From positions 336,932 through 400,931 of the forward strand of contig CAJJDP010000058.1 of NCBI GenBank assembly GCA_905182995.1: a DNA stretch of 64,000 nucleotides. The letters run 5' to 3'. Of this stretch, positions 50,064 to 61,482 are shown in pieces; positions within the stretch are counted from its first letter, which is position 1; the number at the start of each line of letters is the position of its first letter. The notes beneath the pieces were generated by a model. That model was not told the origin of the DNA. It made no database searches and saw only the letters and a program-made list of their open reading frames with translations. Position numbers and translations under genes: made by a program. Origin of the DNA: Paramecium octaurelia (lineage: Eukaryota; Ciliophora; Oligohymenophorea; Peniculida; Parameciidae).

Positions 50064-51608
50064 ATGAGTAGCAATAGTAAAAAGAACTCTTCAAAACCAG
50101 AAGAGGAATACGAAGATGTTGGATATTTTTGTGGCTGTTTTAGAAAGAAGAGTAAGATGGAGCCGAGTAAAACCATGCAAAATTCTAAGGTGCGGCACTC
50201 CATGAATAGATCGGATTTGGAAGGGAGTAAACATTATGCTTCCTCTTAATTGAACTTATTAAATTCAACAAATTCAGAATCTCAAAGAAAAGTAAGTGTT
50301 GCATCTCCAATAGTTAGTAGTTTTGCAATCACAACTTTTGAAAACAATTATTTGCAAAATTAGTTATTCTTACTAAGAAATAATTAAAGTGGAGAATCTA
50401 TATTTGCCAAGATAACTCAAATCGATTTACAATCAAAGAAAATGCAAAATTCAGATTTAAAAAAATCAAGACTTTTTGAACAGAAAAATGACACTGAATA
50501 AATTCTAAATAGCAAATTTCCAGAATTGACTTCCAAATACATCGCCTCCAGAATAAAGGAATAAATTACGACTCTGGCAGAGTATGGATGCGGAAATGGT
50601 GAAAATACAGTTCAAGTATTATACTATTAATAAATTAAAGTTTACAAAATACTTAGACTTTGTAATTGCTATAGATAAAAACACTAATGCTTGTATGTAG
50701 ACCAAATTGAATTGTGATCAGACTACTTTTAGTCAAGATTTACCAAATCCAAAAGTGGAAATAATTAATGCGGACATTTTCAAATTAAAAAAGAATCTTC
50801 CATTTGATAGCATATTCATCAATCCAACCATCAACAATGATCAACCTATCTGCAAAGACATCTTGAAAGAATGTAGTCCAAATCTTAAGGAATTATTGAA
50901 CCTAATATCAGATCAAATAGAAAATTTGATCATTCAATTCCCAGCCTAAATCGATTATTCCTAATTGCCCCTACTCTTGAATATTAACTAACAATATAGA
51001 AATAACAATAAATAGCAATCTTTCATTGCTCATTGCTCATTAGAAATTGAAAAAATTTACATTTAGGGCAAACACATATACAATATTGTGTATTATGGAA
51101 AAGTAGCCAATATTCCAAGGGATGAACTCAAATAACTGTTGACAATGCAGATGTCCAATCAGGAAATAAACAAGGATGGATTTAATAAGGTTGTGGCTAA
51201 ATTAAATGACAAAATTGGTAACATAATTAAATATTCTAATTTAGGCAGCTTAGACCTTATTTATGAATTATTATAAGCACAAAGTTACAAATATAGTTTT
51301 GACTAATTTCTAATAGCTGTCTGTGAAAAATATAAGTTGGATTATAATGATTATGCGTTTATGTTATATCAGAAGTTATCAAAGTATCATTAAGTCATAA
51401 AAATAGAGATTATTCATAAAATACCTTCAATTGTAAATTAAGGGACTCAAACAATGGCATTCAAGAATCACAGGAATTTGGCTTTAGTCCAAAGTTTTCC
51501 TATAGTCTGAATGGGTTGTCATAGAAAGAAGAGGATTGCATAGCAGAAAGCTCAGATAACCTAGATTTGATCGGGCTTAGTAACGGAAAAGCAAATTAAT
51601 GTAAATGA
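50064..51608 (+). CDS. TGS1-like methyltransferase fold lacking the catalytic motif
   Basis: Introns at 50616-50640 and 51384-51406, plus a probable stop-free 27-nt intron at 51218-51244, give 498 or 489 residues. The first ~150 residues are serine-rich, with a CGCF-type cluster near the start. The methyltransferase core follows: FPELTSKYIASRIKEQI, the SAM motif EYGCGNGENTVQF, FVIAIDKNTNACMQTKLN and VEIINADIFKLKKN. These are in the order of trimethylguanosine synthase (cap hypermethylase), but the catalytic SPPW(G) motif is replaced by FINPTINND. It is either an inactive or a re-specialised relative. The C-terminal 60 residues are polar and disordered. The gene ends 3 bp from the stop of the converging histidine kinase. 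Confidence 0.75.
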
Positions 51609-51611
51609 TAA

Positions 51612-54077
51612 TCATTTTATATATTTAAAAATCAGTTACCTTAATTGTTCAAATTTAACTGGTTTTATCAAGATTTCTTTCATTCCGCTTTCTAATGCTT
51701 TAAGCAGATTGTTTTCAGAATCATAGGCGGAACACATCACTATATTCAACTTACTATCAATCTATAGTAACTATTCGGAAACTTAATATCCATTCAATCC
51801 AGGCATCTCTATGTCCATTAGAATCAATTTATATTGCATCTGTTACATTTTCTATCTATTTTTTACTCTATTAATAGCATCTTACCCATCATAAGCCATT
51901 TCACTTTCAGATCCTAGGTTCTTAATTAATAAGTTCAGAGACAACAAGTTGAATGGCACATCATCACAAATAAGAATTGGAGGATTTGTATCATTTTAAT
52001 GCTATCTTTAAGTAAAGAAGGTTTAGTTCCATAGAGGCATTTAATGATCTTCAACTGTAATTCTTTCATCATACAAATTTCCTGATTCTGGAATTTCATC
52101 GAATCTTATAGTAGATCCTTTGAGAGATCTAGCACTGGAATGAATTTGGTTATTAATTCTAAAACTAATTTTAGTATATTCTCCTTCTTTGCTTCTGATT
52201 TTGAAATATGACTTTTTGGAATAAGACAATTCGTGATTCATTTTCATTCCAATTGAAAACCCGAGTCCTACATATTTGGTTGTGAAATTTCTCAATTAAT
52301 AGAATATACTATCATCAACACTTGCATTAACGATATTATTAATTGCTTCTAGATCTACCTTAGAGATTCCTCTGCCAGTGTCATGAACTATAAATTTAAT
52401 GAAATTAATCAATCCTGAAGGTTTCTATTTTTTCTTAGCTGTAATCGAAATTGTATCATCTAATTCAGTAAATTTTAATGAATTATTAATAAAATTGACT
52501 AATAACTGAAGTATTCTTTCAGGGTCATTATTAACTTTGATATTTTCTAGACCATCTGCAATTTGGAAATTTAACTTAATCCCTTTACTTTGACAAATGT
52601 CTTAATAATATTCTTCCAATTGATTGTACAAGTCCTTAATCAGAAATTCTTGCATATTTAAATGAAATGTTCCTAAACCAAGTGAAGCATAATCTAAGAT
52701 ATCATTAATTTGATGCATAAGTAGTTTATTAGAAACAATCGAAGGGTTAATATATTATTGAATTAGATTTTCTTAAATGGGTTGGTGTTTTAAGGCTTAC
52801 AGTAAGTTTAGTGAACAATTCAGAGGAGTTCTTAATTCATGAGAAAATGAATTAAAATACAAAGTTTAAAATTTGTATTTCTAGACAAATTATTATTATT
52901 TCTCTATTTCACTGACATCCTAAAATAATGTTAAATAACAATTTTAATTGAGTAGGTTTATCAATTTACAGAAAGTTACTTCAATGGTTTTATCGTGATT
53001 GTTTGTACTGAAATTAACTGTTAATTTATTTGCTTTAACAAAACTCCTGTGTTCTAAACTACAGTTACAGATATAATTACAGAGAAGAAGTTTGTGATTC
53101 ACTAAATAGTGATAAAAGCAACTATTTAAAATCATGTTTGGATAAGTAATTTTTTTTTTTTTATTTCTTATATTAGAATTGCTATTCCAATATCTTCTCA
53201 CTGAGTGATTAGCATCTTTTCAAATGCTTTTCAGCAGAGGCAATTAATGATTCTATCATCTTACCATCTGCCTTTTATGGTAATTGCTTTTGTGAGGCAC
53301 GACACTTGATTTCTTTATGCAGCTTTGTCAATGATTCTTCCTGTTCTAAACCCCTAGAAATTCAATAAAGATTTACTGTAGTATCATTTTTTACAACTGC
53401 AACATGGCTTAATCATCAGTCTAAGCCATCAATATCTTGGATGCCTTATCATTGATGTACAAAATATCTAAGTTGGTTGAAAAATATATTATTCCTTATT
53501 TAATGTGATTCGTAATGTAAATTAACTCATCTTTTTATATGAGATCAATTTTCCTATTGGACATGATCTATTCGGCTGGTACTGTAGAATAAGAATATAA
53601 AACTTCATGTGATGTAGCATGCTTGTGTCTTAATTATTGTAGATTCACTAGTTTTATCAAGATTATTAACATCGAGATTAAGGCTGTGATAATATACTGA
53701 TGTATGAAGGTGTTATTGAGTTGAATCTCTACCATACAATACACTATTGAGGAGTATTGCAAATATTTGTGTTGTTGTGTTGATTGTTCTTAATACAGCA
53801 ATAGCAAATATATGTAAAAGTGATAAGGATCTAAACTTGAAAAGGCTTACCTAATTTCTGAAGCCAATTATACTTAATTTAGCAGTTATAAACACAGGGT
53901 AAGGAGAGAAACCTTAATTTTGTAGTTGATTAAAAAATGACACATCACACTGACCAAAGCTATTGAGAATCTTATTGCTGCTAATATCTAGGTGATCCCT
54001 TAATCTGCCAATACTATGTTGGTTATAGCATCGCATCCAATTAGCAAATTAATTGAAATGCTCAAGTAAATATTCAT
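51612..54077 (-). CDS. Hybrid histidine kinase with receiver domain
   Basis: Two introns (53354-53376, 53059-53080) give 806 residues from ATG 54077. Several membrane helices occupy the first ~200 residues, then a PAS-like region (GIIYFSTNLDILYINDKAS), then a coiled linker. The phospho-acceptor H-box is FNSFSHELRTPLN. The ATPase domain has an N-box (LQLLVNFINNSLKFTE), G1 (VHDTGRGIS) and G2 (KYVGLGFSIG). The C-terminal receiver has PILICDDVPFN, the phospho-acceptor aspartate in LILMDIEMPGLNGYQ, the CSAYDS threonine/serine position and the KP lysine in ILIKPVKF. All key residues are present. It should autophosphorylate and relay to its own receiver in response to a signal at the membrane. The exact N-terminal start is uncertain. 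Confidence 0.9.
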
Positions 54078-54665
54078 GATTTTTTATACCAAAATTATAT
54101 CACGTTAATTAATTTAGAATGGAATCAAAGTCATTATTCATCTAAAGTAATTAAGGCTAACTACAATTCAGAAAATCACTATTCAAATCTCTTATCAAAA
54201 ATTCCAAATTATTGAGCAAGGTAAAAATATGAAGAATTAGGATTGTCAATAATAATTATGTCAGAAAACCATCTGAATAATATTAAGTAATATGAATCAC
54301 ATTTAAAATTATAAATATCATAATATTATAACTTAAAATTTTAATATCATTTGATATTAGATATTCAATGAGATTAATTATAAATCTATTAAGCAAATTG
54401 TAAAATTAAAATAGTGTATTATTTACACTATTATTATTAAAAATATTCAAGATTGCATTTTTAAAAATAAGTAAAATGGATACTAAGAGTAGTACAAATA
54501 GAATATTATTAGTATCTAATGATTAAAGATTTAGCAAATAGCAATTTCTACTATATGAGATATATATAGATTTTCTATCATATACTTAGGTGTAAATAAA
54601 TAAGAAAATTTAAATTTTTATATAATTGATATTGAATATGAATCAAATTATGAAATATAATATCA
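54078..54665. other. Intergenic, 588 bp
   Basis: Very AT-rich spacer upstream of the histidine kinase and downstream of the leishmanolysin-like gene. Nothing recognised. Confidence 0.4.
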
Positions 54666-56539
54666 TCATAAAGCTAAAAGCAAAGCTATAAGGCTTGTTG
54701 CTAACATTAACGAATAATTGGGTAATAGATTGCAAAATCCTCCCACTAATTCATGTGAATCTTCACACAATGTGCATACATCTTAAGCGGAACATGTAAC
54801 ACAATTTGCAGGACAACCTATACAATACATAGTTTCAGCATTAGCAAAGGTGTTTGCAGGACAAGTCTAAACACACTCTATGCCATCTCTATATGTGGTG
54901 CAAGCCTTTTCACATGCTCTTCCAGCATAACCAGCGATACATGTGCACTAAAATATTTAATTATTTATGATTACCACTCCTCCTAAACAATATCCCTTCT
55001 TATTACATTAATTTGGACATTCGTTCATTGATTTGCAGATATCCTTTGGATTATCTGGACACATAAATCCAAATGAATATTTAGTATTGTCAAAACTTGG
55101 AATTGAACCTCCATCACTACAATCATATGTAGTTCCATCAACAATAATGCTCAGTTACTGATCTTCATCGCAGGAATATTTGAAACAACTAAATCCAAGA
55201 TATAGATAATCTCCTTTCTTAGGCAATCCTCCTCTCACACACATACTATCATATCCAAAATGAAAGTTGGTTCCTTAGAAGAACTTTGCATCATAGTTAT
55301 CAGCATCCCTGCAATCTAGATCCTGGATAATGTTGTAATATGGACATTCTACTAATCCATCATTTACGCAATATCCTATTCCTGTTTGTGCATATGAACA
55401 TGATAAATGATTTAAAAAATTATCTGACTTATCCTAAGGATCGTATGGATTTTAGCAGAACTCTTCATAACTAGAATCAGAATAGCATTGCTGCTAATAA
55501 AAATCACATCCCTTATCCAAACCCCATAATTAAACATCAGAAACATGTTTGGTTACTCGATAAAATCTAAAAACAATGAGTTTATTTTATACCCTGTATC
55601 TTCTAAGATGGCAAATGTAAAATCAGTAAATAGAGTATTGCCTGATATCATCGAACCTGTCATCAAATCATTGTGAAAGATGGACCTTTCAAAATGAGAT
55701 CCTGCTGTCCCACTTCCATTCTAATCTTCCATCTAATATTTAACTAGTTTAATATACAGTTCCACCCAACAAGTTACAACATCCAAAATGATTCTTTACC
55801 AATTGAGTCAGTCTTGGAGTTGGCAAGTCTATCTGTAGATTCACTCGTTAATATACAGTGAAATCATATTTTTAACCAGACGTACTATCAAAATAGTTGT
55901 CATATAGATCATCACTGAATCCTAACCCATGTATTGTTTCATGAAGCACTACTTGAACTGCAGCTTCAAACTTTGCATTTGTTCCCTTTTAAAAATTATT
56001 CTATTAATACCTAAAATTCCAGCATATAGTGGTTGTTCAATATCATCATCCCAAATATAGGTCTCCCTGTTTTCTCATCAAAAATCACAGGTCCAGCTCT
56101 AGCAATATATTCTACTTCAGAATCTGTCTCTTGTGCAACAAAAAATACCTAAAATTATATTCTATATAATTACCAAATCACTGTCGTAGCTCTTTTGGAG
56201 AGAAGCAGGCACAATAAGTAGACCCCAATCTGTTTCATAAGTAGATTTCCATTCCAAACTTCCTGTTTGTCTTTTCACCAATAAATGTCTTCCAAAAAAT
56301 GTCTTACATATTTCAAGAACTGTCTCAGTCTGTTGAATGAGTTCTGTGGGAGGAGTTTCTATAAATTCAAAGTGTATTCTAATGGGTTCCCAAGTAGTTT
56401 TAATCTCATCAAGTTTTCGATCTCCTCGATTCTCTCTTAGCTTTTATAATAGCTTCATCTATGATGGTAATTTTATATCCAGGACATCTGAAACAGCAGC
56501 GAAACAAATAGTAAAATAGAATATCAAAAGATATTTCAT
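54666..56539 (-). CDS. Leishmanolysin (GP63, M8)-like surface metalloprotease
   Basis: Introns 56149-56173, 55986-56010, 55733-55757 and 55567-55592, plus a likely stop-free 27-nt intron at 54948-54974, give 590 or 581 residues. It begins with a signal peptide (YLLIFYFTICFAAVSD). The zinc site is VVLHETIHGLGFSDD (HExxH then GF), and the third ligand is in GSGTAGSHFERSIFHNDLM followed by the Met-turn region TGSMISG, all as in M8 enzymes. The C-terminal third is cysteine-rich with an EGF-like CTCIAGYAGRACE piece and CPANCVTC, and ends in a hydrophobic segment (MLATSLIALLLAL) typical of a GPI signal. Ciliates have many such surface proteases. Active-site residues are complete. Confidence 0.92.
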
Positions 56540-56642
56540 CCTAAAAATAATATTTAAATTTTCTGGGTATATTACTATTTAAATATAAAAAAATTATATT
56601 AAAATTTTATATTAAAAATTATATAATAATATATTAATTACA

Positions 56643-57632
56643 ATGTTCGAAAATTCACATACTAATAATTAATTTTCATTCCACTCTTCCAATAAATTCA
56701 AAAAATTAACCAAATTTGATCCTCTAATAAAATAAATCAACCAAGTTGTCCCTCAAAATACTTCAAGAGGAAGAAGCTTTAAATGCTATTTATTTAACGC
56801 AACTGCAGGATAATGCAAGTTTAGAAGGAAAACTTGCACATGTACTGATTGTGGAGGGACAAATGCATTCGTTGAAAAATAGAATGCTTTGTAACCCATC
56901 ACTTACATAAGAGCTCATCATATAAAAAAGAGAAAGAGGAAGATGCATCGCAATAAAGGAGGTGGCAGACATCTATCAGCCATGATAACAAGAGTCCCCC
57001 TTAAAATTGAGGATATTACGAGACTTATTCCAAAGCGAAAGGAAAAAAAAGCAAAAACATTACTCCAAAACTAATTTATCGAATAAACATTATTAAAATG
57101 CAAAAGACTATTAACCAAAGATGACTGTGCTATTGGCTATGAATACTTTTTTGCTAACGAATTGAAAATTGCCTACTAAACGAAAGAATTTTTAACCACT
57201 AGTACTTTTGAAAAGACTCCCAAGTAAATAAAACAACAAAATTTTGGAGTCACTGGAAGTCAAAAAACAATAGATGAATCTCAAATTATCAGTGCTAAGA
57301 ATTTGAATATTAATCAGAGTCAAGTCCTAAATACTCAACTTCCTAGAGTAAACTATAAAATTAAACAAAAAACTTCACTCCACAGTCCTAGAGTCTATCA
57401 AGACATACTGTAATCACACAATCTTAAACCAAACAGGACTGTTGATAAATACATATCTCAAAGCACTCATTGTTCACCATCCAACATCAAATTGCCTTTG
57501 ATTAGTTAGAAGCAAGTAACCTAAACAACAAGAAAGAAGTCCAATCATACTTATTTGAAAGGTTCTCCTTTGAAATTATTGCTTGAATTAAAATCATAGA
57601 TTTTATTATAAAAAAAAATGAGCAAATAATGA
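56643..57632 (+). CDS. Unknown basic protein; two-intron model preferred
   Basis: With introns 56745-56769 (25 nt) and 56891-56913 (23 nt) the protein is 313 residues. Residues ~35-75 form a good helical segment (EEALNAIYLTQLQDNASLEG, LAHVLIVEGQMHSLKNRM), then a basic stretch (HHIKKRKRKMHRNKGGGRHL). A middle section contains TLLKCKRLLTKDDCAIGYEY, and the C-terminal 150 residues are serine- and threonine-rich with KTSLHSPRVYQD. Unspliced, the same start and stop also give an open 329-residue frame, because the two introns total 48 nt. I prefer splicing because the spliced first part has better codon bias. No family recognised. Confidence 0.55.
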
Positions 57633-58170
57633 GTTTTTGTTTTTTAACGACTATTTAATACCTTTTATTATTTAATGAATCTCAACATCTCTATTTTACG
57701 CATATTTATTAAATTATTTAATAGTATACAATCTCTACCCTGAATTATTTAACAAGTGCACCTATCTATTTAATGGTCTAATTATCTAAATAAATATATC
57801 TTCAATATACCAACTAAACCACCTAGTTCCCTATGTTTTTCGATTTAATTGATAATTAGTTAAAAAATCTATCATTTAACTTTGTGATCTTCAAAGATGA
57901 TATGACATTACTCGTATTCATAAGACATCATTATGTAAAAATATCTGAATTTTCAGTATTGAATATGAAATCTTCACACCTGTTTAGTAATATCTTGACC
58001 AAGAGATTATTTAGTTAATGGTTCTGAAATTGTAGGAGTAAAACCTTAGAAATCATGATGAATATTGATTTAATGAAGAAATCGAATTGGATATCAGCAA
58101 ATGGGTTGATCTGTATTGAAAACAATAAATAGTTAAATTTCTTTATTTTATTATAAATTGTCCTAAGAAT
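57633..58170. other. Intergenic, 538 bp, with a probable relic
   Basis: The first part carries the element ATTTAA(T/C) five times within ~122 bp (57653, 57670, 57716, 57747, 57768). Around 57960-58120 the plus strand reads coding-like (IEYEIFTPVQQYLDQEIIQL, then KLQEQNLRNHDEY, a TGA, then FNEEIELDISKWVDLY). I read it as a broken gene. Confidence 0.35.
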
Positions 58171-58747
58171 ATGCAATAGCTTCAACCTCGGATTAGAGCA
58201 GCATCAGTTTAAGAACAAGGGGAATAGAGAGCCAAATTACCAAATATATTGACACCTACATTTGCAGATTGGAAAATTATTAGTGATTCTAGGGCTCATC
58301 CTTAGATTAGCAGGAGGAATCCTCTTTTTAAATTTGGTTTAATTCCTCCAAAAAAGGCAGCTACTCCCTCTTCATTTGGCAATCAAAATCCTTAAGATTT
58401 TAGAGGTCTCAAATCTGAGGAGAAAAGTCAAAGAATGAAAGAAATAATTGTTGAAGATAGAGTTAGCACAACAGAAACAAATAATCTTTTATAATTTAAG
58501 TCAGATAAAAGATATTTTCAATTGCGAAATCTATCTGTAAATGGACCCAAACAAAATAATCAATTAGTATAGCTTAAAATAATATTTTCAGTTACTTGAA
58601 TGCAAATAGTTATTCGACAATCAAAAAAAAGCATTTGAAGAAATATTGAATAAAAACAATTTATATAATAAATATTCTAGAGTAATAGATAAGGAGTAAT
58701 CCATAACAAATTAGAAAATAATGTAAATTTTTAACTTTTATAAATGA
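58171..58747 (+). CDS. Small polar protein, unknown
   Basis: One 25-nt intron (58567-58591) gives 183 residues, ATG 58171 to TGA 58745. The N-terminal half is proline- and arginine-containing and probably disordered (HPQISRRNPLFKFGLIPPKK). The C-terminal half is helical (LLECKQLFDNQKKAFEEILN). No domain or signal peptide; function unknown. Confidence 0.65.
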
Positions 58748-58899
58748 AATATCTACACATATCTTATTAAATCCCTCTCACTATACAAGTTAAACATATC
58801 TTATATATATAAATTCAGGAATAATTCCATTTATAATTATTAAGATTAATATTTATTTTATTTATAATTCTTTGATATATAATAAAACCTTTTAATCCA

Positions 58900-59146
58900 T
58901 TCACTTATCAAAGATTATAGAGGTTATAAACATCTATTTTTATATGGTTATCCGCAATAGGAACAATTCACCATATTAAAATGGGATATAATTGTATTGT
59001 CAATAATGCTTATGATTCCTTTATTCTGATGAGCTTCATATTATAAGTTGTAAGCATCCTCTATTTTTAACAGTTGAGTAGTTGCTCTACGACTTGAGAC
59101 CAAAATTAGAAACTTAAGAAAAATATCATTATTTAACTATTTTCAT
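58900..59146 (-). CDS. Possible small gene, partial model
   Basis: ATG 59146 with a consensus 25-nt intron (59113-59137) gives a plausible N-terminus (MKIFLILVSSRRATTQLLKI, then EDAYNLQYEAHQNKGIIS) followed by a cysteine pair cluster NCSYCGQPYKNRC. Beyond about 58900 the frame runs into low-complexity sequence and a neighbouring gene without a credible stop, so the 3' end is not resolved. Confidence 0.35.
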
Positions 59147-59399
59147 CCAAGTATTAAGTATATTTTGAGTATAAAATTAATGATGTCAATTTCAATAATT
59201 ATTCCCAAATGTCAGGTTTCAGTAATTTATTGAGTGAAATTGGGACTGATTATCACTAAATGTGCTTGAATTATTAATAAATACTCTTTTATGTTATTAA
59301 CAAATAAAATGGTTTTATGATTAATTTTTATTGGTAAAATAGGACTTTCAAAAATGGACTTAACATAATATATTCTAAGTTATAATTTGTATATATAAA

Positions 59400-60024
59400 T
59401 CAGTATATGGTTTGGAAGAATGGATTAGGCTTTTGATACTCCAAATCGATGGCTTTTCTTGATTTGTTATATTTACCAAAATATTCCATGCATGTAAATG
59501 TAAATCTTATATTTGAGATAAGATGTATACCTAATGTAATTTCCGAATTTAGCTGTTCTTAAATACTCTCTTGAAATGCCTGTCTTGGCAAGATCATCAG
59601 CATAGACGAATATGTCTGAGCCATCCTAGTCCATAACAATAAATCCATAATTTTTATTTTCGTCGAAGAACTTAAGATATCCGGTGCTTCTATTCTTTTT
59701 GGGTTATTCAAGAGCGAGTTCTTACAGTAGTTGAGTGACAGAAACTTAAGAGTCTTAAACAAAGCGATTGCATTCCTGAATGATTTGATCTCCTTCAATG
59801 TTGCTCTCCTCGATAAGTTGCTACTTATACTAAAAAAATAGTGTCTAATATAGTACATAATTTCTAGGATATGAAGAGCTCTTCTTAATTTATGGGGGCT
59901 TATGGACGTGCTCTAATTTGAAAGTATCATAGTCCAAATCATTTTCACTAATGTTAGTCGAGAAATCCTTGAATTCCGATCTAGATGGAGACAATTACAA
60001 ATCGATCAACTTCACAGGGAACAT
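59400..60024 (-). CDS. Cold-shock-domain RNA-binding protein
   Basis: One 25-nt intron (59506-59530) gives 199 residues from ATG 60024. Residues ~1-120 are polar with helical segments (LIEESNIEGDQIIQECNRFV). A cold-shock domain follows: GYLKFFDENKNYGFIVM carries the RNP1-like aromatic patch, and SDIFVYADDL the RNP2-like patch, with FTFTCMEYFGKYNKSRKAID as the final strands. CSD proteins bind single-stranded RNA or DNA and regulate mRNA translation or stability. The domain lies at the C-terminus after a novel N-terminal part, unlike Y-box proteins. The substitution FIVM for FGFI-type positions is within family variation. Confidence 0.82.
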
Positions 60025-60159
60025 TTATAGACAGATAATTAAATTATTTATGAATAATTTTATTTATTTTCCTTATATACACTCTCAAACGAGCATATAA
60101 ATATTCTTCAAAGAAAATCAAAAGATTATTTAATGGGTGCTACCTCAAATTTCAAGTGC
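60025..60159. other. Intergenic, short
   Basis: AT-rich upstream region of the cold-shock gene, up to the start of the duplicated block. Confidence 0.4.
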
Positions 60160-61481
60160 ATTAGGTTCCATACTCAACATCAATTTAGTCTTATAGTGAA
60201 TTTAAAAATTACAGCAACATATTTAGTTAAAATATAATTAATTATATCTTATTAACAATAATCTTTATGTTAAGTTTTGTATACTCTAGTGTATTTAAAA
60301 TTTCATATAATGAAATCATACAAAATTCTTAAACTATTCTAATTCTTCTAAATTAAAAAGTTAGATATTTTGAGTTGATTATTTCATATTCTCATATGCT
60401 TATTATTTAATATATCCAAATGACTAAGGATAATATTGAAAAGCTAATGAACAAATAGCAAGCTAATAAATATATAACAGCTACATTATTTAATGAACTA
60501 CTTAATGATAAATTATTAGATTCATATTTCAAAGATAATTTTATATTTTATTAAATCAATGAATTAAAAAATTGCATTCATTAAATGCACATTCAAGTGG
60601 TGTTAAAGTATAAATTGACTAAATATAACTTAAATACTAAAATAAAAAATTAATCAAAATAATTTTTTTTTTTTTCTCGTTTATATTTCTCTAACTTATA
60701 TTATCACTTGTTGTTTTTGAATTTGATCACCATTTACTATTGAATGCAAGATGTTGGCTAATTTATCTGCTAATTCACAGACTTCGGATTTAGGTGGATT
60801 AAATATATAAGCATTGCTTCGAATTCTTTCGACATCATTTAAGATCTAATCCTTACTCCTATAAAAATCATTCTCCAATCTTAATATCAAATTATACAAT
60901 TACCTTCTTTGAATGAGTGTGATGTAACTCATTAATGGAACAAAATCTAAGTATTCTGGGTACTGTTGGACATCTACTTCATTGGAGAAGAAAAAGGAAA
61001 TCTTGGTTTACTTTTTTATCATAGCATTAATATCTTTATTAATTTGTTGAGCCTCATTAGTAGTTAAAGCAGATTATAAGGAAGCTCCTTAAATTTCGAT
61101 AGGTTTATTAGATTTATTGACCATTGAGGCAATTTCCCAGAAATTTAGATGACAATAAGCAATCATACTTTTTTGATTTCTTAGTTGATAAGTGTCGTCA
61201 CTAATCCTCTTGCATTTTAAGACTTGCCAATCACTGGCATGTAAATAAACATCTGGAGTTTCTTAAGCAATAAATTGGTATTGATGGCCAAATCCATTGT
61301 CCTTATCAGCATCAGTTTGGAAGCTTAGTTGTTGTTGATTCAAATAAGGACGAATTTATCTTACACTAGATGCATAAGATTCCTCTAGAATAAGATATGG
61401 ATCGCAATCATACGAGTAGAAGCATTTGAAGATAAGATCCTTTGTTTGAAGCTCAAAAACTTGTATGATATAGGAGTTTTA
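60160..61481. repeat. First copy of an exact 1,322-bp duplication
   Basis: Bases 60160-61481 recur at 61483-62804 with a constant offset of 1,323 and no difference that I could see, including the long T-run. The copies are separated only by the single N at 61482. An identical block ending exactly at an N is what two overlapping but unmerged contig ends look like. Confidence 0.9.
60654..61481 (-). pseudogene. Duplicate 3' fragment of the BRWD-like gene
   Basis: This copy holds the last ~275 codons of the gene at 61977-64000, with bromodomain and stop (TGA at 60654), but lacks its 5' part and ends at the N. It is probably not a separate gene but the assembly duplicate of the true 3' end. Confidence 0.8.
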
Positions 61482-61482
61482 N
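61482..61482. other. Ambiguous base N, probable contig join
   Basis: The only non-ACGT base in the window, lying exactly at the boundary of the two identical blocks. Confidence 0.9.
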
